Assembly (NCBI RefSeq): GCF_001870785.1
Contig: NZ_MOLV01000007.1
Coordinates: 124,001 to 188,000 of the forward strand
Origin: Exiguobacterium sp. KRL4
GTDB taxonomy: Bacteria; Bacillota; Bacilli; Exiguobacteriales; Exiguobacteriaceae
DNA length: 64,000 bases
Direction of reading: 5' to 3'
Below the pieces are notes generated by a model that was given only the letters and a program-made list of their open reading frames with translations, was not told the DNA's origin and did no database searches. The number at the start of each line of letters is the position of its first letter. The first letter of the stretch is position 1. Positions 35,011-43,149 of the stretch are shown in pieces. A program made the translations under genes and the position numbers.

Positions 35011-37563
35011 TTACATCGATTTAAAGCCAAGGAAATGTTCGCGCCAACGCGGCTCATAGATGGAATTGATTTGCAGTTGCGAGCCGCCGGCATGGATGAA
35101 ATATTCATTGTCGAGCATGATACCGATGTGCGACGGACCATCGGTATACGTATTCTCGAAAAAGACGATATCCGAGCGTTTTCCACTGCTGATCGTCGTC
35201 CGACGGTTCGTAAAGAAGGCGCCGTACCAATAGCCGCTGACGTTTGTCCGTCCACCGTATTTCCCGGCTTGGTTCGTTGCGTAATGAATCAAACCAGAAC
35301 AGTCAAAGCCACCGTTGGCTGACGTTTGTGATCCCCATGTATACGGTGTCCCTAAATGTTTGGCGGCTGCCTGAATCAACTTTTCACCGCGCGATGTATT
35401 TTTCTGTACAATCCGTGTGTCGCCTGTAACGGTAACCGCACTTACCGGTAGATAAACAGGTGACCAGCCGGACTGAATGACATAAAAGTTGCCGACCCGA
35501 TACCGGGGATAGACGCGTTTTCCTTGTTCGATCAATCCAGCACTTTTCGGACTGACAGGTGTAGCAAAATAAGACGTCGTTGTTTTGACCGTATAGATTT
35601 TTTGACGGTTGATCGTTTGTTGGGTGTAGCGCATATCCGGCTTTGTCGTTCCGATATAGGGATTGATGACGTAACCGGTCGTCCCGTTCGGTAAGCGGAC
35701 CTTCCAGAAATCATCGTCAATCGCCTTCAGCCCAACCAGCTTCGTCCCTTTACTTAAATAACCGGCAGGACGGCTGTACGCGACATCAGCCGAAAAGAGC
35801 GGCGTCTGATCAAAGTGCACATAAAAGACGGTTCCGACTTTCGGACTGGCGACCGGTTTGTTTAAGCCGAGTTTACTCGAGTCGACGAAACCAAACATCG
35901 TCCCGACTTTGACCCGGGTGTAGTAGCCGCTCTTGCCGTAAATCGACAGGGTGGTATTTTTTTTAAGCGTCCCGATTTTTCCCGTCAGACTGGCTTTTGG
36001 ATGAACGACCAGTTTATCCTCGAGCACATAACGGGTTCCGGTGATATCATATAAATCCGGTTTTTTCGTCACGAGATCCGTTGTCTTGACGTAGCCATAG
36101 ACCGATCCGACCTTGACCCGGGTGAACGAACCGCTTGTCCCGTAAATATCAATCTGTTCCGCCCGTTTCATCGAGCGGAGAACGGTTTTCGCTGTCGTGT
36201 CTTTGAAGATCGACGTGTTTTTACCCGCATACTGAAGTCCCGTCTTCGCAAAGACTTTTGTTTTCGCGAGGGCACTCGTCAAGACGAAGGCATACTGACC
36301 ACGGAATAGAATCCGGCTGTAGGCCCCACTTGTGCCATAGACGGTTAATAACGTATTCGTTTGATGATTTTTCAAAATCGGACTGGAACTGCTTGCCGCC
36401 TGACGAATCGGTGTTGATGCCTGGACATAAAGGCGGTCTGTTTTGGCATACACTTGTAAAGGTGCCAATGCACTCGTCAAGACGAATGCATGCTGACCGC
36501 GGAATAAAATTCGGCTGTAGGCGCCACTCGTCCCGTAGACCGTCAGCAACGTGTTCGTCGGATGCTGTGCGAATATCGGGCTCGTACTGTTCGCAGCTTG
36601 ACGGACCGGCGTCGGACTTTGCACGTAGAGGCGGGCAGTCTGCTCAAAAAATGCAAGATCCCCAAGGTGTGCCGTCAAGACAAAACCATACGTATCATTC
36701 AACCGGACACGCGTGTAGTTACCGGAGACGCCGTAGATGTCGATGCGTTGGTTTTGTGCCAGTGTGCCAAGTGGTTTTCCGGTTGCGGAAGCGGTCGGAT
36801 AGATAGTTGTGAGGTGTTGGCTGTATTTTTTGCCGGTCACCGAGTACGAGGTGACTTTTGTTGTTCCGAGATGGGCTGTCAAAATGAAAGCATAACGATC
36901 GTTCAACTTGATCCGGGTAAACGTGCCGGACGTTCCGAATGTTTCGACGGGTTGATTGACGGCGTATTCTGCAAGAGCGGTTCCATTGGCATCAGCCGTC
37001 GGATAGACCATCGTTTTCTGTTGGACGAAGCGTTCCCCGGTCGCCGCATAGACAGGGGTTGCACTGAGATCAGCCGTCAAAACGAACTGATACACCGCGC
37101 CCTGTTTGATGCGTGTGAAAAGACCTTCTTGACCATATGTATCGACTGCTGTATTTTGAGCCAACGAATCGGTTGTCACCGTTTCTGAAGCAGCTGCTGT
37201 ATAAAGTGGCGTCGATTTATTCGTATAGCGACTGTCGATTTTTGAGTAGGTTGGAGCAGCGGCCAATTGTTCGGCCTTAACGAAACGATAGACGCCGTCG
37301 AGCAGGATGCGTGTAAACAGACCTTCTGTCCCGAACGTCTCGACTTCCGTCGCAGCAGGTAAGGTACTGAGGGAATCAGGACTTTCCGGTGTTTCAAATA
37401 CAGGGGTGACCGTTTGGGTGAACTGTTTGCCGGTCGCAACGTCCGTCTGTTCGTCGACGACTGCCGGAGCAACGTCACCTTCTGCAAGGCCGTTGACCGG
37501 AAATGAACTAAACAACATGACGGAAGCAGCCAGTGAGGTGAACCATTTTTTTGATAAAGGCAT
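35011..37563 (-). CDS. Secreted cell-wall hydrolase: about ten SH3-like repeats plus NlpC/P60 domain
   Basis: About 850 residues. The start is placed at ATG 37561-37563, where a signal peptide begins (PLSKKWFTSLAASVMLFSS, cleavage near GLAEG). Roughly ten SH3-like wall-binding modules of about 67 residues follow. Each ends in a pattern like YGTSGxYTRIxxxxxYGFVLTAxL, and they fill residues 50-720. The C-terminal NlpC/P60 domain has the catalytic Cys in FDCSGLIHYA, a His in SHIGIMLD, and a further His in YFIHAGG. It should cleave peptidoglycan stem peptides outside the cell. Modules five and six are almost identical over much of their length, which suggests recent duplication. The nearest upstream purine-rich site is GGAG, spaced 12 nt. 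Confidence 0.9.
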   Translation of the reverse strand: MPLSKKWFTSLAASVMLFSSFPVNGLAEGDVAPAVVDEQTDVATGKQFTQTVTPVFETPESPDSLSTLPAATEVETFGTEGLFTRILLDGVYRFVKAEQLAAAPTYSKIDSRYTNKSTPLYTAAASETVTTDSLAQNTAVDTYGQEGLFTRIKQGAVYQFVLTADLSATPVYAATGERFVQQKTMVYPTADANGTALAEYAVNQPVETFGTSGTFTRIKLNDRYAFILTAHLGTTKVTSYSVTGKKYSQHLTTIYPTASATGKPLGTLAQNQRIDIYGVSGNYTRVRLNDTYGFVLTAHLGDLAFFEQTARLYVQSPTPVRQAANSTSPIFAQHPTNTLLTVYGTSGAYSRILFRGQHAFVLTSALAPLQVYAKTDRLYVQASTPIRQAASSSSPILKNHQTNTLLTVYGTSGAYSRILFRGQYAFVLTSALAKTKVFAKTGLQYAGKNTSIFKDTTAKTVLRSMKRAEQIDIYGTSGSFTRVKVGSVYGYVKTTDLVTKKPDLYDITGTRYVLEDKLVVHPKASLTGKIGTLKKNTTLSIYGKSGYYTRVKVGTMFGFVDSSKLGLNKPVASPKVGTVFYVHFDQTPLFSADVAYSRPAGYLSKGTKLVGLKAIDDDFWKVRLPNGTTGYVINPYIGTTKPDMRYTQQTINRQKIYTVKTTTSYFATPVSPKSAGLIEQGKRVYPRYRVGNFYVIQSGWSPVYLPVSAVTVTGDTRIVQKNTSRGEKLIQAAAKHLGTPYTWGSQTSANGGFDCSGLIHYATNQAGKYGGRTNVSGYWYGAFFTNRRTTISSGKRSDIVFFENTYTDGPSHIGIMLDNEYFIHAGGSQLQINSIYEPRWREHFLGFKSM

Positions 37564-37693
37564 CGTATGTAAAACTCCATTTCTTGAAAAATTAATTTTG
37601 AACCAATTAAAACTAAGTTTACCATGTTCATTTTTCATGAAGTAGAAAGATATCAAAAAAAGTCAAATTCAGACTAAAAATTGGGAACAAAGG

Positions 37694-37730
37694 AAAAGGT
37701 GCTCTCCTGTTGTGGAGAAACACCTCTTTC
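37694..37730 (-). terminator. Terminator after the RimJ/RimL-type acetyltransferase
   Basis: On the - strand AGGTG..TCTCC pairs with GGAGA..CACCT around ACAACA, followed by a T-rich tail. It directly follows the stop at 37732. Confidence 0.7.
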
Positions 37731-37731
37731 A

Positions 37732-38289
37732 TCATTTCGTATCGTCTTCATGGTCGACTTGCCATTCCCAATCGAGCATGCCGTAAATCAGTGAATCGCG
37801 CCAATGATCTTCCAAGTAGACAGTCTCACGCAATTGTCCTTCCTTTGTCATCCCGACTTTTTGAAGGACACGTTCTGAGGCAAGGTTTCGCGGATCACAC
37901 GTCGCCGTAATGCGATGTAACTCTAATTTTTCGAAGCCGAATTCGAGTAAAAAGCTGGCGATGGACGTCGCATACCCATTACCCCATTCGTCAGGAGACA
38001 GGATATAACCAATCTCAGCACTTTTATGTTCGGCATCGGTGATGACAAGTTCGCCAGCACCGATGACATGGTCGTTTGAGAAGGTGACAGCAAAGACATA
38101 ACGGCGTCTCGGATTTTCAAGCTCACTTTCGAGCGCATCATGGATGAACTGTTTACTATCACTTTCGGAGTTTGGTCCCCATGACTGATACTGGCTGACG
38201 ATCGGTTGAGAAGCATAGGCATGGACGGCTTCTAAATCCTCTGGCGTGAAACGACGAATACGTAGTTGCTCGTTGATTTTATAGCGCAT
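37732..38289 (-). CDS. GNAT acetyltransferase, RimJ/RimL type
   Basis: GNAT-family protein of 185 residues with the acetyl-CoA-binding region LSPDEWGNGYATSIASFLLE, then FEKLELHRITATCDPRNLASER and KVGMTKEGQLRE. These are hallmarks of the ribosomal-protein N-acetyltransferase subgroup. The ATG follows GAGGAGG. The specific acceptor is unknown. It is monocistronic, divergent from the guanidine riboswitch unit. Confidence 0.85.
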   Translation of the reverse strand: MRYKINEQLRIRRFTPEDLEAVHAYASQPIVSQYQSWGPNSESDSKQFIHDALESELENPRRRYVFAVTFSNDHVIGAGELVITDAEHKSAEIGYILSPDEWGNGYATSIASFLLEFGFEKLELHRITATCDPRNLASERVLQKVGMTKEGQLRETVYLEDHWRDSLIYGMLDWEWQVDHEDDTK

Positions 38290-38352
38290 GATGGACTCCT
38301 CCTCTGTAGTTGACTCTCTCTATATATTGGCCATTCGGTCTGCTTTTCCTGT

Positions 38353-38381
38353 TTGACAGGCAAAATCAAGCGTGCTAAAGT
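38353..38381 (+). promoter_or_regulatory. SigA promoter for the guanidine-riboswitch operon
   Basis: TTGACA (38353-38358), a 17-nt spacer and TAAAGT (38376-38381). Transcription would start near 38388, about 17 nt before the aptamer. Confidence 0.8.
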
Positions 38382-38404
38382 CGGTGTATCGAATGAAATG
38401 AATA

Positions 38405-38487
38405 GTAATCCTCTAGGGTTCCGTTCGGCTGGACCAAGGGAGGAACGTAAGGGAAACCTTATGCAACGGAGGGATAAAAGCCCGGGA
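38405..38487 (+). promoter_or_regulatory. Guanidine-I (ykkC) riboswitch
   Basis: The conserved ykkC core is present: CTAGGGTTCCG at 38412-38422, GGCTGGACCAAGGG, and ACGGAGGGATAAAAGCCCGGGAG at the 3' side (ACGGAGGGA, AAAGCCCGGGAG). It sits immediately upstream of a terminator and two SMR exporter genes, the classic context of this riboswitch. Guanidine binding should prevent termination. Confidence 0.92.
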
Positions 38488-38522
38488 GTAAAGCGTTTTG
38501 GCGCTTGCTCCCGGGCTTTTTT
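38476..38522 (+). terminator. Riboswitch-controlled terminator
   Basis: AAAGCCCGGGAG pairs with CTCCCGGGCTTTTTT; an inner AAGCG/CGCTT helix closes the loop. The 5' strand of the stem overlaps the 3' conserved part of the aptamer, which gives the switching mechanism. Confidence 0.92.
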
Positions 38523-38547
38523 GTTGGAGATATAAGGAGGAAATCAT

Positions 38548-38877
38548 ATGACTAAGTATTGGTTGATTATCGTTTTAGCGGCATTTTTTGAAGTCGGCTG
38601 GGTCATCGGATTAAAACACGCGGCAACACCACTCGAATGGGGTGCGACGATCATCAGTATCATCGTCAGTTTCACGGTCTTGATCAAAGTCAGTAATCAT
38701 TTACCGGTCGGAACGGTGTACGCAGTGTTCGTCGGGCTTGGAACGGCTGGAACTGTCCTGACAGACATCCTGTTATTTGGCCAATCCGCGTCGATTGTCA
38801 AACTGATGCTGATTGTTGTTTTACTCGTCGGCGTCATCGGATTGAAGTTGGTCAGTGGGGAGGGTGAAACACAATGA
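38548..38877 (+). CDS. SMR-family guanidinium exporter subunit (YkkC-like)
   Basis: Small multidrug resistance family protein of 109 residues with four helices. The substrate Glu is in [15 protein letters not shown] (about residue 13). Under a guanidine riboswitch this is most likely one half of a heterodimeric guanidinium/proton antiporter. The ATG follows AAGGAGG. The partner gene overlaps by 4 bp. Confidence 0.92.
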   Translation: MTKYWLIIVLAAFFEVGWVIGLKHAATPLEWGATIISIIVSFTVLIKVSNHLPVGTVYAVFVGLGTAGTVLTDILLFGQSASIVKLMLIVVLLVGVIGLKLVSGEGETQ

Positions 38878-39191
38878 GTTGGGTTTATTTGATTCTCGCA
38901 GGACTATTTGAGATGGTCGGTGTCGTCTTGATCAACACGTTTAATCAACAAAAAAATGCAAAAAATCTTCTGTTGATGTTCGCTGGTTTTGGATTCAGTT
39001 TTTTATTCCTGACTTTGGCGATGAACGAACTTCCGATGGGAACGGCATATGCAGTCTGGACCGGAATCGGTGCAGCAGGTGGCGCGGTTCTCAGTATGAT
39101 TTTTTATAAGGAAGCAAAGGATTGGAAACGACTGGTCTGTATCGGTTTGATCATCAGTGCGACCATCGGTTTGAAACTGATCGGAGAATAA
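38874..39191 (+). CDS. SMR-family guanidinium exporter subunit (YkkD-like)
   Basis: Four-helix SMR protein of 105 residues, with the membrane Glu in [16 protein letters not shown] and the family stretch [18 protein letters not shown]. The start overlaps the upstream stop (ATGA), so the two subunits are made together. Paired YkkC/YkkD-type proteins usually need both chains. No clear terminator follows. Confidence 0.92.
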   Translation: MSWVYLILAGLFEMVGVVLINTFNQQKNAKNLLLMFAGFGFSFLFLTLAMNELPMGTAYAVWTGIGAAGGAVLSMIFYKEAKDWKRLVCIGLIISATIGLKLIGE

Positions 39192-39314
39192 ACATATCAT
39201 TTAGATTACTTTTCTGATCGGAGCCGATTTAGTGGCATATTTTAGTGAAAAAAAGGAAATACTCCTTATAAGACAAGTGCGTCATTAAAATCGTGCATAA
39301 GGGGATGGATCGGT

Positions 39315-40070
39315 ATGAAAACGAAACAGTATATTGGAACATTTTATAAAGAAGAAGAATTAATCTCGAAAATGGATGAGTTGCATCAGCAAGGTCATCG
39401 CGAAGAAGATTTTTATATCATCGTCAAAGAGAAATCGAATCTGCAACTCGTTCGGAGCCAAATGGACGCGGAGATCGCAACGACAAAACCATCATGGCTT
39501 GACCGGATTCGGGGCAATCAGGGACGCGATCAGGAAGTAGATGGTCTGTTTGGTTCACTGGATTTACCGGCCGATCAAGTCGAAGTCCATAAAACAGAAG
39601 TCGAAGGCGGCGGATTCGTGTTATTACTTGAAGTCCAGGACATCCAGTTCGATCCCCATCTGAATACGGACAATACCCATCCGGATGTCAAAGTCCGTTA
39701 CGGCAGTTACGAAGAAACACGTACGTCAGAGGATGCCAATTCCAACGCACAGCTCGGATCAGGGAATCCGCTTGATGTCGACAAGGATTCAGAAGAAGAG
39801 CATGCAAAAATCGACTTACATCGAGCGGGTACAGATAAAATGCCGCAAGATGAACAAGCCATTAATCACGCAAAGCTTGATGGAGACCGCGAACCGAACA
39901 TTGCGATGCGGCGTGATGATGATTTCAAACGTCCCGAGTGGGAAGAACAAAAAGCACGTCACGAGGACGAGAAGACAGATGACAAAGAGGATCTTCATCG
40001 TCCAACCCGTTCAGTGGATCGTTCAGATGATCTGGCAAAACAAGACCATGGAAATGATTTGGACCGCTAA
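39315..40070 (+). CDS. General stress protein 17M-like (YflT domain) with long charged tail
   Basis: Protein of 251 residues. The N-terminal ~105 residues form a YflT-type heat-induced stress domain (YIGTFYKEEELISKMDELHQ). The remaining ~145 residues are almost entirely charged and polar (repeated Asp, Glu, Lys, His), with no hydrophobic core, so they are probably disordered. AAGGGG precedes the ATG. B. subtilis relatives are SigB-dependent; I could not see a convincing SigB promoter in the 120 bp upstream. The function is unknown beyond general stress. Confidence 0.8.
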   Translation: MKTKQYIGTFYKEEELISKMDELHQQGHREEDFYIIVKEKSNLQLVRSQMDAEIATTKPSWLDRIRGNQGRDQEVDGLFGSLDLPADQVEVHKTEVEGGGFVLLLEVQDIQFDPHLNTDNTHPDVKVRYGSYEETRTSEDANSNAQLGSGNPLDVDKDSEEEHAKIDLHRAGTDKMPQDEQAINHAKLDGDREPNIAMRRDDDFKRPEWEEQKARHEDEKTDDKEDLHRPTRSVDRSDDLAKQDHGNDLDR

Positions 40071-40081
40071 ACAATAACAAA

Positions 40082-40108
40082 AAAAGGCTGACAGTCGTGT
40101 CAGCCCTT
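40082..40108 (-). terminator. Terminator with T7 tail on the - strand
   Basis: GGCTGACA and TGTCAGCC form a perfect stem. On the - strand it is followed by seven T, so it would stop transcripts leaving the aldo/keto reductase gene. Confidence 0.75.
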
Positions 40109-40113
40109 CACAT

Positions 40114-40154
40114 AAGACGATGTTCACCATTACGTGAGCATCGTCTTATTTTTT
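40114..40154 (+). terminator. Terminator after the YflT gene, overlapping the end of the aldo/keto reductase gene
   Basis: AAGACGATG pairs with CATCGTCTT around a 16-nt loop and is followed by ATTTTTT. The 3' part overlaps the last codons and stop of the convergent reductase gene. Confidence 0.8.
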
Positions 40155-40970
40155 ATGCATCTCGTCCGGATTCGATCCGGTCCGTTCATCCCGGTTCAGC
40201 TGATCGATTTGCTTCATGTCATCAGACGATAAAACAAAATCAAAGACATCTAAATTTTCTTGAATCCGGCTTGGTGTGACGGACTTTGGAATCGCAATGA
40301 TGTTGTGTTGCAGATGCCATCGTAAAATGACTTGAGCCGGTGTTTTGGCGTGACGTGTCGCGATGTCCGTGATGACGGGCTCCGTTAAGGCGTCGCGTCC
40401 TTTCATCAAAGGACTCCATGCTTCGACGACAATTCCGTTTTTCTGACAAAAATCACGAATCGCTTTCTGGCTCAAGAACGGATGCAGTTCGATTTGATTG
40501 ACGGCAGGGACGACGGTTCCTTCTTCCAACACCCGTGTTAAATGCGGAATGTGGAAGTTGGATACACCGATGGCTTTGGTTTTGCCGTCTTGATACAGCT
40601 GTTCTAAAGCACGCCATGTCTCCATGTACAAATCTTCGTCCGGCATCGGCCAGTGTATCAAGTACAAATCGACATAATCGACACCGAGTTTTTGCAGACT
40701 TGTTTCAAAAGCGGCAAGTGTCTGCTCGTAGCCTTGATCTTTATTCCAAACCTTTGTCGTCAAAAAGATGTCTTCCCGCGGAATCCCAGAATCCTTTAAG
40801 GCACGCCCGACACCGGCCTCATTTTCATAAATCATCGCGGTATCAATCGAACGGTAACCTGCCCGTAAAGCTTCGAGCACGGCCTCGTAGACGTCTTGTT
40901 CAGGAACTTTAAAAACACCATAACCCAGTTGTGGCATGACAAGTCCATTGTTTAATGTGATGTAATCCAT
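40146..40970 (-). CDS. Aldo/keto reductase
   Basis: NADPH-dependent carbonyl reductase of 274 residues. The catalytic tetrad is visible: Asp in SIDTAMIYENEAGVG (Asp and Tyr), Lys in LTTKVWN, and His in YLIHWPMP. The NADPH-binding end is IPKSVTPSRIQENLDVFDF. It resembles B. subtilis YtbE/YvgN. The start is ATG 40968-40970 with AAAGGGGG upstream, not the in-frame ATG 36 bp earlier. It diverges from a broken alcohol dehydrogenase gene. Confidence 0.92.
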   Translation of the reverse strand: MDYITLNNGLVMPQLGYGVFKVPEQDVYEAVLEALRAGYRSIDTAMIYENEAGVGRALKDSGIPREDIFLTTKVWNKDQGYEQTLAAFETSLQKLGVDYVDLYLIHWPMPDEDLYMETWRALEQLYQDGKTKAIGVSNFHIPHLTRVLEEGTVVPAVNQIELHPFLSQKAIRDFCQKNGIVVEAWSPLMKGRDALTEPVITDIATRHAKTPAQVILRWHLQHNIIAIPKSVTPSRIQENLDVFDFVLSSDDMKQIDQLNRDERTGSNPDEMHKK

Positions 40971-41007
40971 CAAATTTCCCCCTTTGGATAACAAATCTGT
41001 ACTCATT

Positions 41008-41082
41008 TCAGTGTACGCCTTCCGTTACGGAAAATCGAATCAAACGAAGGGTTGAACCAGGGGACGGATTTCCGTACACTGA
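41008..41082. promoter_or_regulatory. Divergent promoter region inside a 10-bp inverted repeat
   Basis: TCAGTGTACG (41008-41017) and CGTACACTGA (41073-41082) are perfect inverted repeats 55 bp apart. Each arm contains TACACT reading outward as a -10 element. On the + strand TTGAAC (41052-41057), 17 bp and TACACT (41075-41080) make a good SigA promoter aimed at the dehydrogenase pseudogene. On the - strand TCGATT, 17 bp and TACACT serve the reductase. The repeat could also bind a shared regulator. Confidence 0.6.
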
Positions 41083-41112
41083 GCGTTAACAAATAATGGA
41101 ATGAGGATAAGG

Positions 41113-41588
41113 ATGATTCGTCAAGCGGTCTTACAATACATACACGAAGAACACGCAATGGACCGTCTAACGACATTGTTAGCGGGAAGAAAAGCCGTCA
41201 TGATTCACAGGGAGAAGACGTTACAAGCTGCATCACCGTGAACTCCCAACACTTGGTCAAGACAATCATTCCACTAGCCGGTAGTGTCGGTGGATTTGGA
41301 GACGAGGCGACACGAGGGGCAATTGGTCATGGTGTCCACAATGCCTTGTCTCCGTTTCCTTCGATGCACCAGATTCTGCATGGAGGTAAAGTGGGGTATG
41401 GGCTGTTGATTCAAGAGCTGTTGCTCGGACAGGCGGAGTCCTATGTAGAATTGCAGCACTATTTAGTAACTAATCAGCAACCAACAACAAGTACAGAATT
41501 CGGCTTGACGGAGGATGAACGGGAAAAATTGGCGAAACGGATTGGTCAAGAAACACTTTGTCTCCCCGTACGATTCTGGCAACCTTAA
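41113..41588 (+). pseudogene. Remnant of an iron-containing alcohol/glycerol dehydrogenase family gene
   Basis: Two pieces of one gene remain. At 41113-41241 a 42-codon frame (AVLQYIHEEHAMDRLTTLLA, then GRKAVMI) looks like the family N-terminus. At 41238-41588 a frame of about 115 codons matches the C-terminal metal-binding domain: GGFGDEATRGAIGHGVHNAL, then HQILHGGKVGYGLLIQELL with the conserved metal His. The middle, about 200 residues with the NAD fold, is missing, and a stop separates the pieces. A working-looking promoter lies upstream and a terminator downstream, so the inactivation is probably recent. Confidence 0.75.
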
Positions 41589-41644
41589 TGAAAAACAATC
41601 AACAAGCTGTCCACTCACGCTGATCCTGACAGCTCAAAACGTTA

Positions 41645-41690
41645 AAAAACAGATCCTGAACCCGGTTATTTGGGAGCAGGATCTGTTTTT
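41645..41690. terminator. Bidirectional terminator pseudogene / EAL gene
   Basis: AAAAACAGATCCTG and CAGGATCTGTTTTT form a perfect 14-bp stem around an 18-nt loop, with A and T tracts for both directions. Confidence 0.88.
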
Positions 41691-41691
41691 C

Positions 41692-42654
41692 TTATTGTGC
41701 TTTAGCGAGTTGTTGATACGGGGCAGGGCGACCAAGAAGGTATCCCTGTCCGAAGTCAAATCCGAGTTCCCGGCAGAGATCCAGTTCTTCTTGACGCTCT
41801 ATGCCTTCCGCAAGAATTTGAATACCCATCTCTTTTGTCAGATGACGTGCTTTTCGTAAGAAGGTTTCATTTTCCGCAATCGTATCGCAATGTGAAATGA
41901 AAGCACGATCGATTTTGATATAGTCCGGTTGCAGAAGCGACAACATATCAAGCGTCGAGAAACCGGCACCGACATCGTCAAGTGCCACTTGAATCCCTTG
42001 TTTTTTATATTGTTCGAAGACGTGTTTCAAATGGTTGACGTCTTCGATTTTTTCCGTTTCGACAACTTCGAACACGAGCCGGCTTGGGTCGACATTATAC
42101 CGTTCGACGATCTCGAACGTATGGCGAAGACAGTACTCCGGATTGTAGATCGTTGAAGGAAGGAAGTTGATAAATGTCTTCTCCGTTCCGCCGACTAAAT
42201 GGGTGGCACGAATGGCTTCCTCGCGAGCCCGTTGATCGAGTCGGGAATGAAGTCCCATCTTCGAAGCCGTTGAGAAGAGCAGGCCAGGTGACATCGAGAC
42301 ATTTTCATCAGCTGCCCGAAGCAAGGCTTCGTTGGCAAACAGGGTGTTGTCCTGAATGTTGAAGATCGGTTGCAAGTGACTTGTCATGATTCCATTTTGA
42401 ATGAAATCGATTGTCTGCCGGTTGTGTAACTGCTCGAGTAAAGTAGAAGCAGCGAGAACCGGTGTGGCGAGTCGTGATCCGATTGCTCGACATGAGACCG
42501 GGAAGTCAGCAATACGTAAAGTGGCTGTCAGTAATTGTTCCAGCTCTTCAAAGGAAGCATAGGAAAATACTTCGGTTACAGGTGACTGGATATGTAGGGA
42601 ACCAGTCTCGATAAAACGGATTGTTGTTGTACATTCGGCGCAAGGATGCCACAT
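41692..42654 (-). CDS. EAL-domain c-di-GMP phosphodiesterase with Cys-containing N-terminal region
   Basis: Protein of 320 residues. The EAL domain spans about 85-315 and has the full catalytic set: Glu109 (NEALLR), Asn163 (INFLP), Glu196 (FEVVE), Asp226/Asp227 (LDDVGAGF), Lys247 (IKIDRAF), Glu283 (AEGIE) and Gln303 (GQGYLLGRP). It should therefore hydrolyse cyclic di-GMP. The first ~80 residues carry a CxxC (HPCAEC, Cys5 and Cys8) and are not a standard PAS or GGDEF domain; a metal- or redox-sensing input is conceivable. No membrane segment. It is a single gene flanked by strong terminators. Confidence 0.9.
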   Translation of the reverse strand: MWHPCAECTTTIRFIETGSLHIQSPVTEVFSYASFEELEQLLTATLRIADFPVSCRAIGSRLATPVLAASTLLEQLHNRQTIDFIQNGIMTSHLQPIFNIQDNTLFANEALLRAADENVSMSPGLLFSTASKMGLHSRLDQRAREEAIRATHLVGGTEKTFINFLPSTIYNPEYCLRHTFEIVERYNVDPSRLVFEVVETEKIEDVNHLKHVFEQYKKQGIQVALDDVGAGFSTLDMLSLLQPDYIKIDRAFISHCDTIAENETFLRKARHLTKEMGIQILAEGIERQEELDLCRELGFDFGQGYLLGRPAPYQQLAKAQ

Positions 42655-42787
42655 GAATAGGTGTCCACCTCTCTTATTTCAAATACACGGGATAAAGATG
42701 TATTTATTAAATTAGTTAAACTCTTTACCCGAAGATAATCTATATACAAACCTGATATCAAACATTTAGGTCTCCATTGACCAAACT

Positions 42788-42838
42788 AAAAAAAGAGACA
42801 GATGGATTCGTGGGATAACGAATCCATCTGTCTCTTTT
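42788..42838. terminator. Strong terminator below the lemA-TPM-DUF1294 unit
   Basis: AAAAGAGACAGATGGATTCGT is followed by GGGATA and its exact reverse complement, a 20-bp-plus perfect stem with A and T tracts on both ends. Confidence 0.92.
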
Positions 42839-42867
42839 ATCGGCTGTTTGTTACATATTCTAAAGCA

Positions 42868-43140
42868 TTACGACCGGAGCCATAATATCCAAATCGTCGC
42901 ATGGAGTAAAATCGCGAGCGGGACGAACAATTGAAACTTCGCTGTCCGCGTTTTATGGCGGACAAGTTGCATCGCAAATAACGTACCAAGCGCCCCACCA
43001 AGGAAAGCAATCGTTAATAAAGTCGCTTCCGGTGTCCGCCATGCCCGTTGTTTCGCCTGACGTTTATCCCGCCACATCGAAACAAATCCGATCACTGTCA
43101 TCACGCTGTAAAATAGAATGATACTCGAGAAAACTGTCAT
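42868..43140 (-). CDS. DUF1294-family small membrane protein
   Basis: Protein of 90 residues with two to three hydrophobic segments and the DUF1294 core: RTPEATLLTIAFLGGALGTL, then RHKTRTAKF. The function is unknown. A purine-rich AAAGGTAAGG lies before the ATG. It starts 9 bp after the TPM-domain gene, so it is probably the last gene of the lemA operon. Confidence 0.85.
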   Translation of the reverse strand: MTVFSSIILFYSVMTVIGFVSMWRDKRQAKQRAWRTPEATLLTIAFLGGALGTLFAMQLVRHKTRTAKFQLFVPLAILLHATIWILWLRS

Positions 43141-43149
43141 GCCAAGTCC

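Noticed and set aside
35011-37563. Tandem DNA repeats or a CRISPR-like array
   Set aside because: The periodicity of about 201 bp is that of protein modules with diverged codons; there are no identical short repeats with unique spacers.
39192-39314. SigB promoter for the YflT-like stress gene
   Set aside because: I found no GTTTAA/GGGWAW pair with acceptable spacing, so no promoter is listed.
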